NCBI GenBank assembly: GCA_023443285.1
Contig: JAEZVB010000031.1
Location: forward strand, 1 to 26,948
Reading direction: 5' to 3'
DNA length: 26,948 nucleotides
Source of the DNA: Bacillota bacterium
Lineage (GTDB): Bacteria > Bacillota > Negativicutes > Sporomusales > Sporomusaceae
Of the stretch, positions 22,254-26,948 are shown in pieces. Within the stretch, counting starts at the first letter, position 1; every line of letters starts with the position of its first letter. Made by a program: the position numbers and the translations under genes. The notes under the pieces are model-generated. The model saw only the letters and a program-made list of their open reading frames with translations, did not search any database and was not told the origin of the DNA.

Positions 22254-22692
22254 GTTTATTCCGACACTCCTGACAATATCCATAAAACTTTACTTGATGA
22301 TCAACAATTGTGAAATTGCTGTTTTTGGCAATGATACTTTCTAAATCTTCCATTAAGTCGTCCGCGAATTCTATGACTCTTCCACAAACAAGACAAATGA
22401 GATGATGGTGGTGATGCGGGCTAGTGGTTTCGTTAATTTCATAGCGACTGCGCCCATCACCAAAATCCATTTTCTGCAGGATATCAAGTTCACTTAACAA
22501 TTCCAGAGTACGGTATACTGTCGCCAGACCAATATCATTTGACTGCTGACGCACAATATTATGAACATCCTCAGCACTTAAGTGTTTATCGCGATTATCA
22601 ATAAACACTTGCAGAATAATCTGCCGTTGTGGCGTAAGCTTATAATCACGATCTTTGAATTTTTGACGTAAGTTGGATAAATCAAGATTCAT
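22243..22692 (-). CDS. fur: Ferric uptake regulator family repressor
   Basis: A 149-residue Fur family metalloregulator. The winged-helix domain has YKLTPQRQIILQVF and the recognition helix SNDIGLATVYRTLELL. The hinge is GDGRSRYE. Metal ligands are visible in HHHHH (93-97) and in two structural zinc pairs, CLVC (C100, C103) and CQEC (C140, C143). The sequence fits iron-sensing Fur better than PerR or Zur, but metal specificity cannot be proved from sequence. I chose the ATG at 22692 after GGGTGA; a GTG at 22701 overlaps the upstream stop and is an alternative. It overlaps hemZ downstream, and may control the operon it is in as well as distant targets. Confidence 0.88.
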   Translation of the reverse strand: MNLDLSNLRQKFKDRDYKLTPQRQIILQVFIDNRDKHLSAEDVHNIVRQQSNDIGLATVYRTLELLSELDILQKMDFGDGRSRYEINETTSPHHHHHLICLVCGRVIEFADDLMEDLESIIAKNSNFTIVDHQVKFYGYCQECRNKRED

Positions 22693-22697
22693 ACATT

Positions 22698-23750
22698 TCA
22701 CCCGTCTTTTTTGTTATCATCAAGATACCAAAGGTGGCGTAACAGTACTTTTAGGAGCGCTGCAACCGGTACAGCCAGAATCATGCCAGAAATCCCATAG
22801 AATTGGCCGCCAATTAACAAGCTGAGGATTATTAAGGTCGGATGCAAATCTATAGTATGTCCCATAATATTAGGAACTATGATATTATTTTCAATTTGAT
22901 GGACAAGTATATAAAATACAGCTACTTTAATGGCAAGTAAAGGTGATACCAAAGAAGCCAGCAGCAGTGCTGGAATAGAACCAAGGATTGGGCCAATAAT
23001 CGGAATGGCTTCTGTTAGGGTGGCTAAAAGTCCTAAAACTAACGGATAGTCCACTTGCAAAAAGTACATTCCACAAAATACCAGGAGACCAATTACAACA
23101 CAGATAAGTACTTGGCCTCTAATATAGTTACTCACTACACCGGCCATTTCCTCGATTACAGTTATAACCCGCGGTCTAATAGAAACAGGGCAAAGCGTAA
23201 TGACACCTTCCTTTAGACTTCGCCAATCTTTCAAGAAATAGTAAGCAAGCACTGGGACAATTATTAATTCAATGATCTTTGTTGCAAAGGAAAATAGTGT
23301 ATTGACAGCATTACGGGTAAAACCTACAGCGTATGAAGCTGTTCCGCTCAGGCCATTTCCAATAATTTGCCGGATATTATCCGGTATTTGCGCTGAATTG
23401 GCGTGTTGTTGTATTAAGAGAGTCAATTCTTGAATTTTAGTCACAAGTTTAGGCAAATCGATAACGAATTTATTAAATTCATTGATAAATGGAAATAAAA
23501 CAAATGTCGTAATAAGAGTAAGAAATAGCCCGGTAAAGAGAAAAACTAACAAAATAGCAATACCGCGAGGTAAATGATACTTCCCCGCTCCAAAGGGTAT
23601 GGCTACTAGGGCATTTACAAAAGGATTTAAAATAAATGCAACAATAATTGCAAGAATGAGGGGCAGATAAATTGCAGTTATTTGGCTAAAAAAATAGATA
23701 CCTAATGCCAGAATAAAAACTTTAATTAAAACGGCAGGCGATTTAATCAT
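22698..23750 (-). CDS. AI-2E family transporter-like membrane protein (second copy)
   Basis: A 350-residue integral membrane protein of the AI-2E/PF01594 family. Hydrophobic segments flank a soluble region rich in LVTKIQELTLLIQQHANS. It has the family's VLAYYFLKDWRSLKEGV, TEAIPIIGPILGSIPA and ENNIIVPNIMGHTIDLHP. The start at 23750 (MIKSPAVLIKVFILALGIYF) lies just after the hydrolase stop, with GATGGG upstream; an in-frame ATG at 23819 would reach 56 bases back into the hydrolase gene. It resembles the protein at 8693-9718 over its whole length, so the window has two paralogues. Substrate unknown. Confidence 0.88.
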   Translation of the reverse strand: MIKSPAVLIKVFILALGIYFFSQITAIYLPLILAIIVAFILNPFVNALVAIPFGAGKYHLPRGIAILLVFLFTGLFLTLITTFVLFPFINEFNKFVIDLPKLVTKIQELTLLIQQHANSAQIPDNIRQIIGNGLSGTASYAVGFTRNAVNTLFSFATKIIELIIVPVLAYYFLKDWRSLKEGVITLCPVSIRPRVITVIEEMAGVVSNYIRGQVLICVVIGLLVFCGMYFLQVDYPLVLGLLATLTEAIPIIGPILGSIPALLLASLVSPLLAIKVAVFYILVHQIENNIIVPNIMGHTIDLHPTLIILSLLIGGQFYGISGMILAVPVAALLKVLLRHLWYLDDNKKDG

Positions 23751-23763
23751 ATAATCAATCCCA

Positions 23764-24384
23764 TCACTGAATAAAAGGATTGTGTTTACGTTCCCAGCCG
23801 ATGCTGGTTTCCGGACCATGGCCTGGTAAGACTTTTACATCATCTCCAAGGCTTAGCAATTGGCTTTTTATACTATTGATAAGTTGGCTATAAGAACCGC
23901 CCGGAAAATCAGTCCGGCCAATTGACTCAGCAAATAGGGTATCACCGGCAATAAGCACATCATTGTCCAACAAACAAATGCCCCCCGGCGTATGACCAGG
24001 TGTATGTAACGTCTTAAATTTTATACTGCCAAAACTAATAATATCACCATCATTTAGCAAACGATCAGCTGGTTGGCAAACAATGCCGTCACCAATAAAC
24101 ACGGATAAGTTTAGCTGGGCGTTTGTTAACATACCGGCATCTTCATGATGAATTAAAACCTTAGCACCGGTGGCCTGCTGAATTGCATCATTGGCAGCAA
24201 TATGATCAGAGTGCCCATGGGTATTAATGATGTACTCCACCTTAAGATTAGCCTTATTAATTTCAGCAAGTATAATTTCTTTACTGCCACCAGGATCAAC
24301 TACCGCGGCCTGTAAGGTTTGCTCACAGTATACTATGTAACAGTTAGTTCCCAGGTGGCCTACTCCCATTTGTATTATTTTCAT
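23764..24384 (-). CDS. Metallo-beta-lactamase fold hydrolase (glyoxalase II-like)
   Basis: A 206-residue hydrolase of the metallo-beta-lactamase superfamily, glyoxalase II-like (YqgX type). Metal ligands are THGHSDH (H56, H58, D60, H61), H131 (TPGHTPGG), D148 (IAGDTLF) and H189 (PGHGPET), a full two-metal site. Members hydrolyse thioesters such as hydroxyacylglutathione, persulfides or other small substrates; the real substrate is unknown. AGGAGAGTGAT precedes the ATG. It lies 16 bases after dtd in the relA operon and ends just before the membrane protein gene. No signal peptide is present, so it is cytoplasmic. Confidence 0.9.
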   Translation of the reverse strand: MKIIQMGVGHLGTNCYIVYCEQTLQAAVVDPGGSKEIILAEINKANLKVEYIINTHGHSDHIAANDAIQQATGAKVLIHHEDAGMLTNAQLNLSVFIGDGIVCQPADRLLNDGDIISFGSIKFKTLHTPGHTPGGICLLDNDVLIAGDTLFAESIGRTDFPGGSYSQLINSIKSQLLSLGDDVKVLPGHGPETSIGWERKHNPFIQ

Positions 24385-24400
24385 ATTATCACTCTCCTAT

Positions 24401-24850
24401 TTAAAACAGCCGTCTGCTGTCTAGCAGCATTGTTACTGGTCCATGGTTAGTCAAACGCACAATCATTTCAGTCTGAAACTGTCCGCAAGATACCGTTATC
24501 CCCATATTACGGCACAATTTCACAAATGTTTCATAAAGCTCAACTGCCATTTGCGGCGTAGCGGCAGTGTCAAAGCTGGGGCGCCGTCCCTTACGGCAAT
24601 CGCCGTACAAAGTAAACTGGGAAACTACCAGCAACTCCCCCGCTACATCTATAAGAGATAAATTCATTTTTCCCGCATCGTCAGGAAAAATTCGCAAATT
24701 TACAATTTTTTCCGCAAGATAGCTGGCGTCAGCTTCAGTATCCTCTTGGCCTATCCCTAAGAAAACCGTCAAGCCTGTCCCGATGGAAGCAATTTCTTGC
24801 TCATCGACAGTGACGCTGGAACAATCTGTTAATTGAACAACAGCCCTCAT
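24401..24850 (-). CDS. dtd: D-aminoacyl-tRNA deacylase
   Basis: A 149-residue deacylase that removes D-amino acids (and glycine from tRNA-Ala) from mischarged tRNA. Both active-site motifs are present: SQFTLYGD (residues 77-84) and NHGPVT (135-140). The N-terminus MRAVVQLTDCSSVTVD is standard. Its ATG overlaps the relA stop as TAATG. The relA-dtd pair is widely conserved in Firmicutes, and here dtd is in the same operon as hisS and aspS, and in the same window as alaS, with which it cooperates in quality control. Confidence 0.97.
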   Translation of the reverse strand: MRAVVQLTDCSSVTVDEQEIASIGTGLTVFLGIGQEDTEADASYLAEKIVNLRIFPDDAGKMNLSLIDVAGELLVVSQFTLYGDCRKGRRPSFDTAATPQMAVELYETFVKLCRNMGITVSCGQFQTEMIVRLTNHGPVTMLLDSRRLF

Positions 24851-26948
24851 TAGGCGCCTCCTAAAGTTTGGGTAGTGCGATGCACAGAGTATACATCTTG
24901 TATTCTACGCATTTTATTCATTATGTGCTCTAACTGGCTTAGATTACCAATATCGATATCCATATTAATATTGGCAGTTTTATTTTTTTGAACCCTAGCA
25001 TTCAAAGAACCTACATTAATTTTTGCATCTGCAGCCACCATCATGACGTCTGATAGTAAATTGTGACGATCGGTACCAATAATCTCAATAGATACTCGAT
25101 AGAGTGTATCTCCGGGAATATCCCAGTTAACTTCAATCATGCGTTCATATTCTTCCGAATTATTGAGGATATTAAGGCAATCGGCGCGGTGTACCGACAC
25201 TCCTCTCCCTCTGGTGATATAACCTACGATAACATCACCAGGCAATGGATTACAGCAACGCGCCAACCGGACCATAAGACCGGATTCACCTTTTACCAAG
25301 ATGCCATGGCTGACTTTATTCTTAAGGCGTTTAGGTTTAAGTTCAGCTAACATCGCCGAAACGTCGGGAGTCGTCGAACTTTTCAACTCTTTTTTATATA
25401 ATTCAATTAGTTTAGCAATAACTCCATGTAAGGTTACTCCACCATAACCTATGCCTTCAAACAGGTCATCTTCGCTGGAAATATTTAATTTTTTGGCAAC
25501 CTCACTGATACGGTCACCTTTTACAAGATCCCGCCATTCATAGCCGAGTTTTTTACTTTCCCGTTCGATCATCTCCCGGCCCTTAGCAATATTCTCTTCG
25601 CGTTTTTCTTTCTTAAACCATTGGCGGATTTTATTCCTGGTTTCCGATGAACCAACAATATTCAGCCAGTCGCGACTAGGTCCATTACCTTGTTTGGCGG
25701 TAATGATATCAACGATGTCACCATTAGTAAGCTTATATTCTAATGGTACAATTTTACCATTAATTTTTGCACCAACACAACGATGACCTACGTCGGTATG
25801 AATGCGATAGGCAAAATCAATGGGAATCGATCCGGCAGGTAAATCAATGACATCGCCCCGGGGTGTAAATACAAACACTTCGTCAGCAAAAACATCCATT
25901 TTTACTGTCTCGATAAATTCGCGCGGATCCCGCAAATCGCGATGCCACTCTAGAAGCTGCCTAAGCCAGGCCAATTTTTGGTCAGTATCTTTGTGGGCGA
26001 CCTTAGAGCCTTCCTTGTATCTCCAGTGAGCCGCAATACCATATTCTGAAATCCGGTGCATCTCCAAAGTGCGAATTTGAATCTCCAGGGGTTGACCGGA
26101 TTGTCCAATAACAGTGGTATGTAAGGATTGATAGCCATTCGATTTTGGCATAGCAATATAATCCTTGAATCTGCCAGGTAATGGCTTCCACAAGGTGTGA
26201 ACAATGCCTAGGGCGCCATAACAGTCTTTTAAAGAATCGACAACAATGCGGATAGCGGATAAATCATATATCTCACTGACATCCTGTTTATGGCTTTTTT
26301 TCATTTTTTTATAGATGCTGTAAAAATGTTTGGGTCGTCCCTGAATTTCAGCAGTTATGCCCACCGAATTAAGACGTTCTATCATCAGGGCGATAGCCTC
26401 TGTAATAATCTCCTCGCGTTCTTTACGCTTTTGTTTTACCTGCTCTACCAGTTTATAGTATTTTTCCGGCTCTAAGAAGCGGAACGACAGATCTTCTAAC
26501 TCCCACTTTACATTCGAAATACCTAATCTATGTGCCAGTGGAGCGAATATTTCCAGAGTTTCACGCGATATTTCCGCTTGCTTACGAGGTGTCATATATT
26601 TGAGAGTTCGCATGTTATGGAGCCTATCAGCTAATTTTATCAAAACAACACGAATATCCTTAGCCATAGCTAAGAACATTTTACGATAGTTTTCCAGTTG
26701 TTGCTCTTCTTTTGACTTATACTCAATCCGGCTTAATTTTGTGACTCCATCGACAAGCATGGCAATTTCTTTGTTGAACTCTTTCTCCAACATATCTAAG
26801 GTGACGGTTGTATCTTCTACTACATCATGCAACAAGCTGGCGCTAATTGTAATAGCATCAATTTGCAAATCAGCCAAGATAGTAGCGACTCCGAGTGGAT
26901 GACAGATATAATCCTCGCCGGATACTCTAAGTTGACCTTCATGAGCAC
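24850..26948 (-). CDS. relA: Bifunctional (p)ppGpp synthetase/hydrolase, 5' end outside window
   Basis: About 698 residues are visible, lacking roughly the first 40 that lie beyond the right edge. Domains in order: HD hydrolase (YICHPLGVATILADL, LLHDVVEDT), synthetase (YDLSAIRIVVDS, GRFKDYIAMPKSNGYQSLHT), TGS (VFVFTPRGDVIDLPAGSIPIDFAY, in pieces), a zinc-finger-like region with RCCNPLPGD, and a C-terminal ACT domain (RVSIEIIGTDRHNLLSDV). The RFKD motif is the RXKD form of bifunctional Rel/SpoT enzymes, and the HD motif is intact, so it should both make and degrade (p)ppGpp. The frame is open through position 26948. It is the first visible gene of the long operon running to aspS. Confidence 0.96.
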   Translation of the reverse strand, partial: AHEGQLRVSGEDYICHPLGVATILADLQIDAITISASLLHDVVEDTTVTLDMLEKEFNKEIAMLVDGVTKLSRIEYKSKEEQQLENYRKMFLAMAKDIRVVLIKLADRLHNMRTLKYMTPRKQAEISRETLEIFAPLAHRLGISNVKWELEDLSFRFLEPEKYYKLVEQVKQKRKEREEIITEAIALMIERLNSVGITAEIQGRPKHFYSIYKKMKKSHKQDVSEIYDLSAIRIVVDSLKDCYGALGIVHTLWKPLPGRFKDYIAMPKSNGYQSLHTTVIGQSGQPLEIQIRTLEMHRISEYGIAAHWRYKEGSKVAHKDTDQKLAWLRQLLEWHRDLRDPREFIETVKMDVFADEVFVFTPRGDVIDLPAGSIPIDFAYRIHTDVGHRCVGAKINGKIVPLEYKLTNGDIVDIITAKQGNGPSRDWLNIVGSSETRNKIRQWFKKEKREENIAKGREMIERESKKLGYEWRDLVKGDRISEVAKKLNISSEDDLFEGIGYGGVTLHGVIAKLIELYKKELKSSTTPDVSAMLAELKPKRLKNKVSHGILVKGESGLMVRLARCCNPLPGDVIVGYITRGRGVSVHRADCLNILNNSEEYERMIEVNWDIPGDTLYRVSIEIIGTDRHNLLSDVMMVAADAKINVGSLNARVQKNKTANINMDIDIGNLSQLEHIMNKMRRIQDVYSVHRTTQTLGGA

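Noticed and set aside
1..26948. Insertion sequences, prophage, CRISPR array, tRNA or rRNA genes
   Set aside because: No transposase, integrase, regular spaced repeats or tRNA cloverleaf was seen; gene order is that of a conserved housekeeping region.

Overview
The window is one continuous block of low-GC chromosomal housekeeping genes. Nearly everything lies on the minus strand; one gene is clearly on the plus strand. The gene order matches, from memory, the Bacillus subtilis relA-dtd-hisS-aspS-6S RNA-rarA-Rrf2-iscS-mnmA-yrrD-yrrI-alaS-ireB-ruvX-yrzB-mltG-trmR-trhP region, so this is a Firmicute. Several differences from Bacillus suggest an anaerobic member, most plausibly the Negativicutes (Sporomusa/Pelosinus relatives): a NifU scaffold next to NifS, Fur and HemZ inside the relA operon, an aldo/keto reductase-ferredoxin fusion, and two GPR1/FUN34/YaaH acetate-type transporters. 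The taxonomic placement is inference. I saw no mobile elements, CRISPR arrays, tRNAs or rRNAs.

Reading in the direction of transcription (right to left), block 1 (26948-17240) is a tightly packed operon: relA (entering from the window edge), dtd, a metallo-beta-lactamase hydrolase, an AI-2E family membrane protein, fur, hemZ, hisS and aspS. Most of its junctions overlap or nearly touch. It is followed by a structured, gene-free stretch that I read as a 6S RNA gene with its own promoter and terminator. Block 2 (17171-14194) holds two paralogous YaaH-type transporters on opposite strands, flanking rarA. The plus-strand transporter and rarA converge on a bidirectional terminator.

Block 3 (14064-9741) is the iron-sulfur/sulfur-transfer operon: an IscR-like Rrf2 repressor with its own strong promoter, nifS, nifU and mnmA. 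It is followed by a PRC-barrel protein, a small zinc-ribbon protein and a small glycine-zipper membrane protein, ending at a terminator. Block 4 (9718-3726) holds an AI-2E family protein (yrrI position), alaS, ireB, an aldo/keto reductase-ferredoxin fusion, ruvX and a Cys-rich DUF1292 protein. Several of these have near-consensus sigma-A promoters of their own. Block 5 (3728-1) is mltG, trmR, trhP, a DUF4911 protein and the start of a class B penicillin-binding protein that runs off the left edge.

The shared theme is accuracy of translation and its stress response: three aminoacyl-tRNA synthetases, D-aminoacyl-tRNA deacylase, wobble-uridine modification by two routes (NifS to MnmA for 2-thiouridine; TrhP then TrmR for 5-hydroxy- and 5-methoxyuridine), (p)ppGpp metabolism and 6S RNA. 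Iron and Fe-S control (Fur, IscR-like, NifSU) and cell-wall genes (MltG, IreB, PBP) are interleaved. I found no obviously new multi-gene system. The most interesting details are a 13-bp inverted repeat that buries the PBP start codon, the 6S RNA locus, the paired transporters around rarA, the AKR-ferredoxin insertion, and a His in AspRS where discriminating enzymes usually have Leu.
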